This document shows, one piece after another, positions 13,942-22,342 of a stretch of 23,012 bases of DNA. The stretch is from the NCBI GenBank assembly GCA_964393535.1, contig CAYMUC010000042.1, positions 1 through 23,012 on the forward strand, given 5' to 3'. The notes below the pieces were generated by a model. That model saw only the letters and a list, made by a program, of their open reading frames with translations. It ran no database searches and was not told where the DNA came from. The DNA is from CAYMUC01 sp964393535 (GTDB taxonomy: Bacteria > Actinomycetota > Acidimicrobiia > Acidimicrobiales > Ilumatobacteraceae). A program made the position numbers and the translations under genes. Positions within the stretch are counted from its first letter, which is position 1. Every line of letters begins with the position of its first letter.

Positions 13942-15336
13942 ATGCGTTCGAAGTTGCGGAGCTCCTTGTGGAGCATCATCATCGTGGCGGTCGTGGCCGT
14001 CGGTGCCAACGTCCTGGCGGGAAACACACCCAACCTCGGCCTCGACCTGCGGGGTGGGGCCTCGGTCACGCTGGTGCCCGTCGGCGACGCCGACGATGCG
14101 GCACTCGACGTCGCCGTAGAGATCATTCGCGAACGCGTCGACTCGCTCGGTGTTGCCGAACCCGAAATCGTTCGACAGGGTTCCACGATCGTGGTGAACC
14201 TTCCCGGTGTCTCGGATCAGCAGCGCGCCATCGACCTCGTGAGCGTGACCGGCAAGGTGCTGCTTCGCCCCGTCCTCGAGACACGACCCGGCGACATAGC
14301 CCCCGAGACCGACGGCCCCAGCGACCCCACGGCATCGGTGACCCTGGCCGATGCCGATGGGAACGTGTTCGTCCTGGGGCCTTCGTTGGGTACCGGTGAA
14401 GTGCTGGAGAACGACGCCCAGGCCGACATCTTCGACGGCCAGTGGGTGGTCATCGTGGGACTGCGGCCCGGTGCCGAGGGACGAGATGTGTGGAACGCCG
14501 CGGCATTGCAGTGCTATTCGGCCACGCCCACGTGTCCCACAAGGCAGTTGGCCATCGTGCTCGACGATCGCGTCATCTCTGCCCCACAGGTCCAGACGCC
14601 GTCATTCGACGACGAAGTACAGGTGACGGGGGATTTCACCGAGAACGAGGCCCGCGACCTGGCAAAGATCCTCGAGTTCGGTGCTGTGCCCGTCGACTTC
14701 GACGCCCCGACGGCCCAGACGGTGTCGGCAACGTTGGGGAGCGACTCGCTTCGTGCCGCCGTCATCGCTGGTCTGATCGGTATCGCACTCGTGATCGCCT
14801 ACCTGGCGATGTTGTACCGCGGACTGGCGTTGTTCGTGTTCGGTGGCTTGCTGGTGTTCGGCCTGCTGAACTGGGCGGTGATCGCCCTGTTGTCGGCCAC
14901 GAACGGTCTGTCACTCACCTTGGCGGGTATCACCGGTCTCATCGTGTCCATCGGTATCGCCGTCGACTCCTACATCGTGTACTTCGAACGCATCAAAGAG
15001 GAACTTCGTTCCGGGCGGTCCTTGCGGAGTGCCGCGCAGCGTGGGTTCGAGGGTGCGTGGCGAACCGTGCTCGATGCCAACATCGCGTCCCTACTCGGTG
15101 CCGGCATTCTGTGGTACCTCACGGTGGGGTCGGTCCGAGGCTTTGCGTTCTTCCTGGGGTTGGCGACGGTGTGCAACATGATCACGACGTACGGCTTCAT
15201 CCGGCCGGCGGTTCAACTGGCAGCCATGTCTCCCCGTTGGGCGGGGCGCCGGTTCATGGGTGTCCCCGTACCCGAGACTTCATCGGGTGATGCACGAAGG
15301 ACTGCCGACGAGCGAAGTGTCGAGGTGATGTCATGA
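13942..15336 (+). CDS. secD: Protein translocase subunit SecD
   Basis: The 464-residue RND-superfamily membrane protein uses the proton gradient to help pull exported proteins across the membrane with SecF. There is a first membrane helix at about 8-26, then NLGLDLRGGASVTL (31-44, the DLRGG signature), a periplasmic region with LPGVSDQQRAIDLVSVTGKVLLRPVL, LDDRVISAPQVQ and LAKILEFGAVPVDF, then LGSDSLRAAVIAG leading into five helices from about residue 268. SIGIAVDSYIVYFERIKEELRSG is the conserved helix-4 region. It is shorter than Escherichia SecD, mainly in the periplasmic part. ATG 13942 is preceded by GGAG. The stop overlaps secF (ATGA). Confidence 0.95.
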   Translation: MRSKLRSSLWSIIIVAVVAVGANVLAGNTPNLGLDLRGGASVTLVPVGDADDAALDVAVEIIRERVDSLGVAEPEIVRQGSTIVVNLPGVSDQQRAIDLVSVTGKVLLRPVLETRPGDIAPETDGPSDPTASVTLADADGNVFVLGPSLGTGEVLENDAQADIFDGQWVVIVGLRPGAEGRDVWNAAALQCYSATPTCPTRQLAIVLDDRVISAPQVQTPSFDDEVQVTGDFTENEARDLAKILEFGAVPVDFDAPTAQTVSATLGSDSLRAAVIAGLIGIALVIAYLAMLYRGLALFVFGGLLVFGLLNWAVIALLSATNGLSLTLAGITGLIVSIGIAVDSYIVYFERIKEELRSGRSLRSAAQRGFEGAWRTVLDANIASLLGAGILWYLTVGSVRGFAFFLGLATVCNMITTYGFIRPAVQLAAMSPRWAGRRFMGVPVPETSSGDARRTADERSVEVMS

Positions 15337-16466
15337 CCGGCGAGGTCACGGAATCGCAGGCGTCTCTGTGGCGCCGGTTGAGGGACGGTCAGACGACGGT
15401 CGATTTCGCCGGACGCCGGAACCGTTCGTTCATCGCTTCAGCCGTGGTGCTGGTCGTCGCCGTGGTGTCGCTGCTGGCCCAGGGTCTGAACCTCGGTATC
15501 GACTTCGAGGGCGGCGTCGTGTGGGAGGTGCCGTCGGCACAACTCACCACCGAGCAGGCGCGTGATGTCCTTGGACGCGAGGGGATCGACGCCACATCGG
15601 CCAAGATCCAGACCCTGTCCTCTGGCAGCGACCAGCGCCTACGTATCCAGGTCGGTGACCAGACCGAGCCGGTGCGCCTGAGCGTGAAGACCGCCCTGGC
15701 CGAGGCTGCTGGGGTGAGTGCCGACGACGTCAGTGTGGCGTCCGTGTCGTCGTCGTGGGGTCGCAGCATCACCGAGAAGGCGGTGCGAGCCCTCATCGTG
15801 TTCTTCATCATCCTGTCGATCTTCATCGCGTGGCGCTTCGAGTGGCGCATGGCCGTCGGGGCGTTCGCCGCCATCGTGCACGACATCGTTGTGACGGTGG
15901 GGTTGTACTCCCTGTTGGGCTTCGAGGTGTCGCCGGCCACGGTGGTGGCGTTCCTCACCATCCTCGGGTACTCGCTCTACGACACCATCGTGGTGTACGA
16001 ACGATTGCGGGAAGTCACGGCGCGTTTCTCTTCGGCCCGACTGTCCTACGCCGACCACGTGAACGTGGCCATGAACCAGGTGCTGTTCCGGTCGCTCAAC
16101 ACCACCATCACGACGGTGCTTCCCGTGGCGACGGTGCTGGTGGTCGGTGACTTGATCCTCGGGGCGGTGGCGTTGCGCGACTTCGCCGTGGCGCTGTGCA
16201 TCGGCCTGGTGTCGGGCACCTACTCGTCGATCATGATCGCTGCGCCTCTGGTGTCGCTGCTGAAGGAGCGCGAGCCCAAGTACCGGTCGCTGCGGGGTGA
16301 GCACGCCACCGGGGCAGCCCTGGCCACGCTCATCACCGACGGTCCCGGCGCACTGAAGCACGAGCAAGTCCGTACACCCGCCGGCCCGGCTCGTGCCGCT
16401 CGCAGTTCGGACCCCACAGCAGTGCTGACTCACCCGCCGCGACCCCGCAAGAAGCGACGGGGCTGA
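15333..16466 (+). CDS. secF: Protein translocase subunit SecF
   Basis: The 377-residue partner of SecD has a first helix at about 31-50, then LNLGIDFEGGVVWEV (GIDFEGG signature), a small periplasmic domain with the end WGRSITEKAVRAL, and five further helices. TILGYSLYDTIVVYERLRE is the conserved segment corresponding to SecD helix 4, and LFRSLNTTITTVLPV the next. After the last helix there is a roughly 65-residue cytoplasmic tail ending in a very basic PRPRKKRRG. ATG 15333 overlaps the secD stop by four bases. The yajC-secD-secF trio is complete, with apt following 16 bases downstream. Confidence 0.95.
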   Translation: MTGEVTESQASLWRRLRDGQTTVDFAGRRNRSFIASAVVLVVAVVSLLAQGLNLGIDFEGGVVWEVPSAQLTTEQARDVLGREGIDATSAKIQTLSSGSDQRLRIQVGDQTEPVRLSVKTALAEAAGVSADDVSVASVSSSWGRSITEKAVRALIVFFIILSIFIAWRFEWRMAVGAFAAIVHDIVVTVGLYSLLGFEVSPATVVAFLTILGYSLYDTIVVYERLREVTARFSSARLSYADHVNVAMNQVLFRSLNTTITTVLPVATVLVVGDLILGAVALRDFAVALCIGLVSGTYSSIMIAAPLVSLLKEREPKYRSLRGEHATGAALATLITDGPGALKHEQVRTPAGPARAARSSDPTAVLTHPPRPRKKRRG

Positions 16467-16469
16467 AGG

Positions 16470-16475
16470 TAACCT
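16470..16475 (+). promoter_or_regulatory. Putative -10 element (TAACCT) of apt
   Basis: TAACCT ends seven bases before ATG 16483 in the 16-base gap after secF. No Shine-Dalgarno sequence lies between, so apt may have its own leaderless transcript besides read-through from secF. Confidence 0.5.
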
Positions 16476-16482
16476 CGGCCAC

Positions 16483-17004
16483 ATGGCTCCCGACGAGTTG
16501 CTTGGCCACGTTCGGGTCATTCCCGACTACCCCAAGCCAGGCGTGTCGTTCCGAGACATCACGCCTCTGCTGGGCGATCCGAACGCCTACGGGCATGTCG
16601 TGAGGGCGTTGGTGGATCGCTTTTCCGGCCACCACGTCACCCGGGTCCTCGGCATCGAGGCGCGGGGGTTCATTCTCGCGGCCCCCGTGGCGTTGCAGTT
16701 GGGTGCCGGGTTCGTCCCCGTCCGCAAGCCGGGAAAGCTGCCCTGGGCGGTGGTGCGCGAGGAATACGACCTCGAGTACGGGTCCGACAAGTTGGAGATG
16801 CACCGTGACGCCATACATCCAGGCGAACGTGTCCTGGTGATCGACGATGTTCTGGCGACGGGCGGCACGGCTGCGGCCGCCTGCCGACTCGTCGAAACCC
16901 TCGACGGCGTGGTCGTCGGTGTGGGTGTGGTGCTCGAGCTACAGGCACTCGGCGGTCGACAGCGTCTTGGAGCCAGGCCCGTGGAGAGTCTGGCGCTGGT
17001 GTGA
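16483..17004 (+). CDS. apt: Adenine phosphoribosyltransferase
   Basis: The 173-residue type I phosphoribosyltransferase converts adenine and PRPP to AMP in purine salvage. VIPDYPKPGVSFRDITPLLGDP (12-33) is the classical N-terminal block, GIEARGFILAAPVALQLGAGFVPVRKPGKLPW the flexible-loop region, and VLVIDDVLATGGTAAAA (117-133) the PRPP-binding loop. The length is typical. It directly precedes rel, as in both Bacillus and Mycobacterium, and the pair of purine nucleotide genes may share a transcript. Confidence 0.96.
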   Translation: MAPDELLGHVRVIPDYPKPGVSFRDITPLLGDPNAYGHVVRALVDRFSGHHVTRVLGIEARGFILAAPVALQLGAGFVPVRKPGKLPWAVVREEYDLEYGSDKLEMHRDAIHPGERVLVIDDVLATGGTAAAACRLVETLDGVVVGVGVVLELQALGGRQRLGARPVESLALV

Positions 17005-17009
17005 CGGGC

Positions 17010-17014
17010 GGAGG
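17010..17014 (+). promoter_or_regulatory. Ribosome binding site (GGAGG) of rel
   Basis: GGAGG within a purine-rich stretch lies 11 bases before ATG 17026, on the long side of the usual spacing. It supports the chosen start and internal, leadered translation of rel after apt. No TANNNT element is seen close to the start. Confidence 0.45.
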
Positions 17015-17025
17015 GCTCACCCACG

Positions 17026-19239
17026 ATGGGAACCGTTGACCGGGTGCTGCCCTGGCGTCGGCACCACCATGCGCCCGCCGACGAACTCGCCCCCATCATG
17101 GCTGCCTTTCGGCAGCGCCATCCCAAGGCGTCGCTGGATCGCATCACCCGCGCCTACGACATGGCGAGTGCCGCCCATCAGCATCAACGCCGGTCCAGTG
17201 GCGAGTCGTATATCAACCATCCCATCGCCGTGGCCCGCATCGTTGCCGACATCGGCCTCGACGACATCTCGTTGGCGGCCGCCCTGTTGCACGATGCCGT
17301 GGAGGACACCGAGATCTCCCTCGCCGATGTGGAGCGCTCCTTCGGCGCAGAAGTCGCCAGCATCGTGGACGGGGTCACGAAACTCGAGCGACTGCAGTTC
17401 GACTCGAAGGAGGCTCAGCAGGCGGCCACCATGCGCAAGATGCTGGTCGCCATGGCCAAGGACCTGCGGGTCCTGATCATCAAGCTGGCCGATCGACTGC
17501 ACAACATGCGCACCATCGCCGGGCGGCCCCTCGACAAGCAACGCCGTATCGCCCAGGAGACGCTCGACATCTACGCCCCACTGGCGCACCGCCTGGGGAT
17601 GCAGGAGATGAAGCAGCAACTCGAGGATCTCTCCTTCGCCAGTCTGCATCCAAAGCGCTACGCCGAGTTGGACCATCTGGTGTCGTTGCGAGCGCCCGAA
17701 CGGGACCTGTACATCGCACGTGCCGTGGCCGAGGTGCAGACCAGGCTCACGGAACTGGGTATCGACGCCGAGGTGACTGGCCGGGGCAAGCACCTGTGGA
17801 GCATCTACGAGAAGATGATCCAGAAGGGGAGGGAGTTCGACGAGATCTTCGACCTGGTGGCCCTGCGGGTCATCGTGGGTTCGGTGAAGGACTGCTACGC
17901 AGCCCTGGGGTCCATCCACGGTCGGTGGAAACCGGTGTTGGGCCGGTTCAAGGACTACATCGCCATGCCCAAGTTCAACCTGTACCAGTCGCTGCACACC
18001 ACGGTCATCGGACCACAGGGCAAGCCCATCGAGGTGCAGATCCGCACGCGGGAGATGCATCAACGCGCCGAATGGGGCGTAGCGGCACACTGGGCCTACA
18101 AAGACGGCAGTGGTGCAGCCGACATGGACTGGCTGCATCGCATCATCGACTGGCAGGCCGAGGTGGCCGACCCCGCACAGTTCATGGAGAGCCTGCGGAT
18201 CGACCTCGAGCAAGACGAAGTGTTCGTGTTCACCCCAAAGGGCAAGGTGATCACACTGCCCGTGGGGGCCACACCCGTCGACTTTGCCTACGCGGTGCAC
18301 ACCGAGGTAGGGCACGCCTGCATCGGGGCGCGGGTCAATGGGCGTCTCGTCTCCCTCGACCAGGAACTTCGCAGCGGCGATACCTGTGAGATCTTCACCT
18401 CGAAGGTGGAGGGTGCCGGCCCGTCGCAGGACTGGCTGCGTTTCGTCACGTCCGCTCGCACTCGCTCCAAGATCAAGCAGTGGTTCTCGCGGGAACGTCG
18501 CGAGGACATGATCGATGCCGGTCGCGAGGAACTCACCCGACTGTTGCGCCGTGAGGGTCTCCCCATAGCGGCCACCTTCGAGGGTGCCGAACTCGCCGAA
18601 GCGGTCGAGGCCATGGGGTTTGCCGAACTCGACGGCTTGCTGGCCGCCATCGGCGAACATCAGATCACCGCGGTGGCGGTGATCAACCGTCTGGTCCGTG
18701 ACCAAGGCGACGATGCCGAGGCCGAGGACGATCCCGCCAGCCTCGTGCGCCGAAGCGTCGCTCGCCGGGGTGCCACCTCGGGTGGCGTGCACGTGGACGG
18801 TCTCGACGACGTGATGGTGCGGCTGTCACGTTGCTGCACACCGGTTCCCGGCGACGAGATCATCGGGTTCGTCACACGCGGTCGCGGCGTCAGCGTGCAT
18901 CGCACCGACTGTGCCAACGCCGCCAGCCTCGCCCAGGAGCAGGGCACCCGCATGATGGACGTGGACTGGGATGTGAGCCACCAGGCCACCTATCGGGCCG
19001 GGGTCGAAGTGGTAGCACTGGACCGATCGAAGCTGCTTCGCGACGTGGCGAACGCCCTGTCGGACCATCACGTGAACATCGTGGCGTGCAGCACCCACAC
19101 GGGAAACGATCGGGTTGCGAAGATGCGTTTCGAGTTCGAACTGGGCGATCACCGCTCGCTCGACGCCGTGCTGCGCACCATCAAGGGCATCGACGGCGTG
19201 TACGACGCCTATCGCCTGGTACCCGGCCACGCCGGGTGA
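17026..19239 (+). CDS. rel: Bifunctional (p)ppGpp synthetase/hydrolase (Rel/SpoT family)
   Basis: The 737-residue stringent-response enzyme makes and degrades ppGpp. The hydrolase HD domain is intact: H65, H89-D90 and E93-D94 in LLHDAVEDTE, and KLADRLHNMR at 153-162. The synthetase domain has GRGKHLWSIYEKM, FDLVALRVIV and RFKD at 307-310, the charge pattern of bifunctional enzymes, followed by YIAMPKFNLYQSLHTTV. A TGS domain (about 398-460), the cysteine-containing RCCTPVPGDEIIGFVTRGRG near 600 and a C-terminal ACT domain (about 655-735, LRDVANALSDHHVNIV) sense the ribosome. ATG 17026 agrees with family length. The 3' end carries a GC-rich hairpin. No sign of truncation. Confidence 0.97.
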   Translation: MGTVDRVLPWRRHHHAPADELAPIMAAFRQRHPKASLDRITRAYDMASAAHQHQRRSSGESYINHPIAVARIVADIGLDDISLAAALLHDAVEDTEISLADVERSFGAEVASIVDGVTKLERLQFDSKEAQQAATMRKMLVAMAKDLRVLIIKLADRLHNMRTIAGRPLDKQRRIAQETLDIYAPLAHRLGMQEMKQQLEDLSFASLHPKRYAELDHLVSLRAPERDLYIARAVAEVQTRLTELGIDAEVTGRGKHLWSIYEKMIQKGREFDEIFDLVALRVIVGSVKDCYAALGSIHGRWKPVLGRFKDYIAMPKFNLYQSLHTTVIGPQGKPIEVQIRTREMHQRAEWGVAAHWAYKDGSGAADMDWLHRIIDWQAEVADPAQFMESLRIDLEQDEVFVFTPKGKVITLPVGATPVDFAYAVHTEVGHACIGARVNGRLVSLDQELRSGDTCEIFTSKVEGAGPSQDWLRFVTSARTRSKIKQWFSRERREDMIDAGREELTRLLRREGLPIAATFEGAELAEAVEAMGFAELDGLLAAIGEHQITAVAVINRLVRDQGDDAEAEDDPASLVRRSVARRGATSGGVHVDGLDDVMVRLSRCCTPVPGDEIIGFVTRGRGVSVHRTDCANAASLAQEQGTRMMDVDWDVSHQATYRAGVEVVALDRSKLLRDVANALSDHHVNIVACSTHTGNDRVAKMRFEFELGDHRSLDAVLRTIKGIDGVYDAYRLVPGHAG
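19221..19237 (+). terminator. GC-rich hairpin over the rel stop codon; possible terminator
   Basis: ACCCGGC and GCCGGGT form a perfect seven-base stem around a CAC loop, ending on the first base of the rel stop. No T-run follows, so it is not a classical intrinsic terminator; it could pause or protect the 3' end of the apt-rel message before the hisS promoter. Confidence 0.35.
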
Positions 19240-19250
19240 TCGGCCCCTGA

Positions 19251-19269
19251 GGCTCTAGTCTGGAGAGCC
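19251..19269 (+). promoter_or_regulatory. Putative -10 element (TAGTCT) of hisS inside a six-base inverted repeat
   Basis: TAGTCT at 19256-19261 ends eight bases before GTG 19270. It is enclosed by GGCTCT (19251-19256) and AGAGCC (19264-19269), an inverted repeat with a seven-base spacer that abuts the start codon. The repeat could be an operator, or a hairpin hiding the start on read-through mRNA from rel. Confidence 0.45.
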
Positions 19270-20529
19270 GTGTCCACGTTCCAGACCAGTCCCGGCATGC
19301 GCGACGTGCTGCCTCCGGACTCTTCCCGGTGGCGCCGTTTCGTGGACGTGTTCGCCTCGGTCGTGGGTCCCGCTGGCTATGGCCAGGTCATTCCCCCGTT
19401 GCTCGAGGACCTCGGTGTGTTCCACCGCATTGGCGACGCCACCGATGTGGTGACCAAGGAGATGTACGACTTCGTCGACAAGGGCGGTCGCCATGTGGCC
19501 CTGCGACCCGAACAGACCGCCAGTGTGTGCCGTGCGTTCGTGCAGCATCATCCCGTCACGCCGTGGAAGGTCTGGTACGCCGGGCCGAACTTCCGTTACG
19601 AGAAGCCGCAGCGCGGTCGCTATCGCCAGTTCGATCAGGTAGGCGTCGAAGTGCTGGGTGTGGACGACCCGTACCTCGACGTGGAAGTGATGGCGTTGGC
19701 ATGGAAGTTCTTCGAACGCCTCGGCCTGCAACGGGTCGAACTCCTCGTGAATTCATTGGGTGAACCTGCCGATCGAGCGCGTTACGTGGAGGCGCTTCGC
19801 CATCACTTCACGGCGCGCCTCGCCAGCCTGTCGCCCGAGGCCACGGCCACCCTGGATCGCAATCCACTGCGAGTGCTGGACTCCAAGCGCGAGCAGGACG
19901 CCGAGGCCGTCGCCGAGGCTCCCCGTATCGATGCGTTCTGGAGCGACGAGGCTCGTGCGCACTTCGAGACCGTCTGTGGAGGTCTCGAGGCGCTGGGCAT
20001 TCCCTACACGTCTGCTCCACTGCTGGTGCGCGGCCTCGACTACTACCGCCGCACGACTTTCGAGTTCGTGGGCGGCACGCTGGACTCGGCCCAGAACGCC
20101 CTGGGAGGCGGCGGCCGCTACGACGGACTCGTCGAGGACCTCGGCGGTCCGGCCACCGCCGGTATCGGTTTCGCCATCGGGGTCGACCGGACCCTCATCG
20201 CCTGTGACGACGAGAACGTCTTCGCCGTCGAGGCCCACACGCCCCATGTGTTCGTTGTCGACACCACAGGGGGACGGGAAGCGTTGCTGCTCTCCCACGC
20301 CATCCGCTCAGCCGGGTGGAGCGCGGACAGGGCGTTCGAAGGGCGCAGTATGAAGAGCCAGATGAAGGCCGCCGACCGCAGTGGCGCCCAGGTGGCCGTC
20401 ATCGTGGGCGGCGACGAACTCGCGGCGGGCGTCGTGACCGTGCGACCACTCCGCCACTCCGACCAGACTCAACAGCAGGTCGAGCGCCACCACTTGCTCG
20501 ATCATCTCCACAAGGTGCTCACCTCATGA
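19270..20529 (+). CDS. hisS: Histidyl-tRNA synthetase
   Basis: The 419-residue class II synthetase charges tRNA-His. TSPGMRDVLPPDSSRWR at the N-terminus, ALRPEQTASVCRAF, motif 2 YAGPNFRYEKPQRGRYRQFDQVGVE (103-127), the histidine-specific LVRGLDYYRRTTFEF (about 251-265) and GGGGRYDGL (278-286), and motif 3 GIGFAIGVDR are all present, followed by the anticodon-binding domain (HVFVVDTTGG to the end). The length is normal for bacterial HisRS. GTG 19270 fits the homology and the TAGTCT hexamer. The stop overlaps the aspS start (ATGA), so the two synthetases are coupled. Confidence 0.96.
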   Translation: MSTFQTSPGMRDVLPPDSSRWRRFVDVFASVVGPAGYGQVIPPLLEDLGVFHRIGDATDVVTKEMYDFVDKGGRHVALRPEQTASVCRAFVQHHPVTPWKVWYAGPNFRYEKPQRGRYRQFDQVGVEVLGVDDPYLDVEVMALAWKFFERLGLQRVELLVNSLGEPADRARYVEALRHHFTARLASLSPEATATLDRNPLRVLDSKREQDAEAVAEAPRIDAFWSDEARAHFETVCGGLEALGIPYTSAPLLVRGLDYYRRTTFEFVGGTLDSAQNALGGGGRYDGLVEDLGGPATAGIGFAIGVDRTLIACDDENVFAVEAHTPHVFVVDTTGGREALLLSHAIRSAGWSADRAFEGRSMKSQMKAADRSGAQVAVIVGGDELAAGVVTVRPLRHSDQTQQQVERHHLLDHLHKVLTS

Positions 20530-22313
20530 CCATCACCCCCGATTCTGTTTCCGCCGGCGAGCCCATCGGGTCGGCCACGGCACTTCGCAGCCACCTGTGC
20601 GGCGAACTGCGTGCCGAGCACATTGGCCGCACGGTCACCCTGTGCGGTTGGGTGGCGCGCCGGCGCGAGCATGGCGACAAGTTGGCCTTCGTGGACCTGC
20701 GCGACCACGCGGGCTTGGTGCAGTGCGTGGTCGACAACACCGTCGATGTGAGAAGCGAGTACGTGGTACGGATCACTGGTGTCGTGCGGGTGAGGCCCGA
20801 GGGCACGGCGAACGCTCAGTTGGCCACGGGTGAGGTGGAGGTCGGCGACTGCAGTGTCGAGGTGTTGCGAGCCGCCGAGCCGCCCGTGTTCCCCATCGAT
20901 GCCCGTGCCGACGAGGTCGACGAGAGCATCCGCCTTCAGTACCGCTATCTCGACCTGAGGCGTGAACGGCTACAACGAAACCTGCGCCTTCGTGCGACGG
21001 TGAACTCGGCCATCAGACGCGCCATGGAGGAGCAGGGGTTCGTCGAGGTGGAGACGCCCATGCTGGTGCCGTCCACCCCCGAAGGCGCCCGTGAGTTCCT
21101 GGTGCCGTCGCGTAAGGAACCCGGCTCGTTCTACGCCCTACCGCAGTCGCCGCAATTGTTCAAGCAGTTGCTCATGGTGTCAGGACTCGATCGCTACTAC
21201 CAGATCGCCCGTTGTCTGCGCGACGAGGACCTTCGTGCTGACCGCCAGTACGAGTTCATGCAACTCGATGCCGAGATGAGCTTCGCCAACGTCGACGATG
21301 TGCTGGCCGCCATCAGCCATGCGGTCATGGCAGCGGCCGAAGCCGCCACCGGTGAGCGGCCGCCCGCCATCGAGCGCATCACCTGGCGTGAGGCGATGGA
21401 ACGCTTCGGCAGCGACAAGCCCGATCTGCGTTTCGGTATGGAACTCGTCGAACTCACCGACGTGTTCGCTGCCACCGAGTTCAAGGCGTTCGCCGGTGCC
21501 TCGTCCATCAAGGGCATCCGGGTGCCTGGGCGTGCCGACGAGTTGGGCCGCAACAAGCTCGACGCCCTCACCGATCGGGCGAAGAAGTTGGGTGCCAAGG
21601 GCCTCGTGTGGATGAAGGTCGTGGACGGCCAAGCACTCGAGTCGCCAGTGGTCAAGTTCCTGTCCGAGACCGAGCAGCACTCGTTGGTGCAGCGGTTGGA
21701 AGCGACTGTGGGCGATGTACTGCTCATCGTCGCTGACGACTGGCACACCACGTGCGAGGTGCTGGGCCAGTTGCGCAACGACTTGGGCCGGCCGCCAGTG
21801 CACCAGGGTCCGCCCCGCTATGTGTGGGTGGTGGAGTTTCCTCTGTTCGTGGGAGTCGATCCGGAGACGGGACAGCCCCGCCCCGGTCACCACCCCTTCT
21901 GTATGCCGCACCCCGACGACATGGAACGGTTCGAGACCGATCCACTGTCGGTGCGTGCGCTTGCGTATGACCTGGTCCTGAACGGATGGGAACTGGGTTC
22001 GGGGTCCATTCGAATCCATGAGCCATCGCTGCAACGCCGGGTGTTCAACGCCCTGGGGATCAGTGACGAGGAGGCCGAGCGGAAGTTCGGGTTCTTCCTC
22101 ACCCCGTTCCGCTACGGCGCACCCCCGCACGGTGGTTTCGCCTTCGGTATCGACCGACTCACGGCCATTCTGGCCGGCGAGGACAACATCCGCGAGGTCA
22201 TCGCGTTCCCCAAGACACAGTCTGGTCTGGACTTGTTGACGGGCTCACCCACCCCGGTGGATGCCCGCCAACTCACCGATCTGGGTATCCGGGTCCTTCC
22301 CCCCGCCACCTGA
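20526..22313 (+). CDS. aspS: Aspartyl-tRNA synthetase (possibly non-discriminating Asp/Asn type)
   Basis: The 595-residue bacterial-type class II synthetase has an OB-fold anticodon domain (LCGWVARRREHGDKLAFVDLRDHAG), catalytic blocks FLVPSRKEPGSFYALPQSPQ and DRYYQIARCLRDEDLRADRQ, a GAD insertion domain in the middle (about 300-420), and motif 3 HGGFAFGIDRLTAILAG with VIAFPKTQSG. His49 in RRREHG resembles the His of non-discriminating enzymes that also charge tRNA-Asn. In motif 2 the usual RQPEFTQ reads RQYEFMQ (240-246). ATG 20526 overlaps the hisS stop by four bases; the about 20-residue lead before the OB fold is slightly long. Confidence 0.95.
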   Translation: MTITPDSVSAGEPIGSATALRSHLCGELRAEHIGRTVTLCGWVARRREHGDKLAFVDLRDHAGLVQCVVDNTVDVRSEYVVRITGVVRVRPEGTANAQLATGEVEVGDCSVEVLRAAEPPVFPIDARADEVDESIRLQYRYLDLRRERLQRNLRLRATVNSAIRRAMEEQGFVEVETPMLVPSTPEGAREFLVPSRKEPGSFYALPQSPQLFKQLLMVSGLDRYYQIARCLRDEDLRADRQYEFMQLDAEMSFANVDDVLAAISHAVMAAAEAATGERPPAIERITWREAMERFGSDKPDLRFGMELVELTDVFAATEFKAFAGASSIKGIRVPGRADELGRNKLDALTDRAKKLGAKGLVWMKVVDGQALESPVVKFLSETEQHSLVQRLEATVGDVLLIVADDWHTTCEVLGQLRNDLGRPPVHQGPPRYVWVVEFPLFVGVDPETGQPRPGHHPFCMPHPDDMERFETDPLSVRALAYDLVLNGWELGSGSIRIHEPSLQRRVFNALGISDEEAERKFGFFLTPFRYGAPPHGGFAFGIDRLTAILAGEDNIREVIAFPKTQSGLDLLTGSPTPVDARQLTDLGIRVLPPAT

Positions 22314-22329
22314 GCACCTCGGCGCCGGG

Positions 22330-22335
22330 TACCGT
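22330..22335 (+). promoter_or_regulatory. Putative -10 element (TACCGT) of rarA
   Basis: TACCGT ends seven bases before GTG 22343 in the 29-base gap after aspS. It is the same hexamer, with similar spacing, as before the minus-strand oxidoreductase. No Shine-Dalgarno sequence is clear. Confidence 0.5.
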
Positions 22336-22342
22336 CCCAGAG

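Noticed and set aside
17017..18792. Minus-strand open frame of about 591 codons antisense to rel
   Set aside because: Composition is dominated by Asp, His, Gly and Leu from reversed codons; the + strand encodes a complete Rel protein with intact motifs.
19240..19269. T-box or histidine leader before hisS
   Set aside because: The 30-base gap is far too short for a T-box, and no histidine-rich leader peptide is present.
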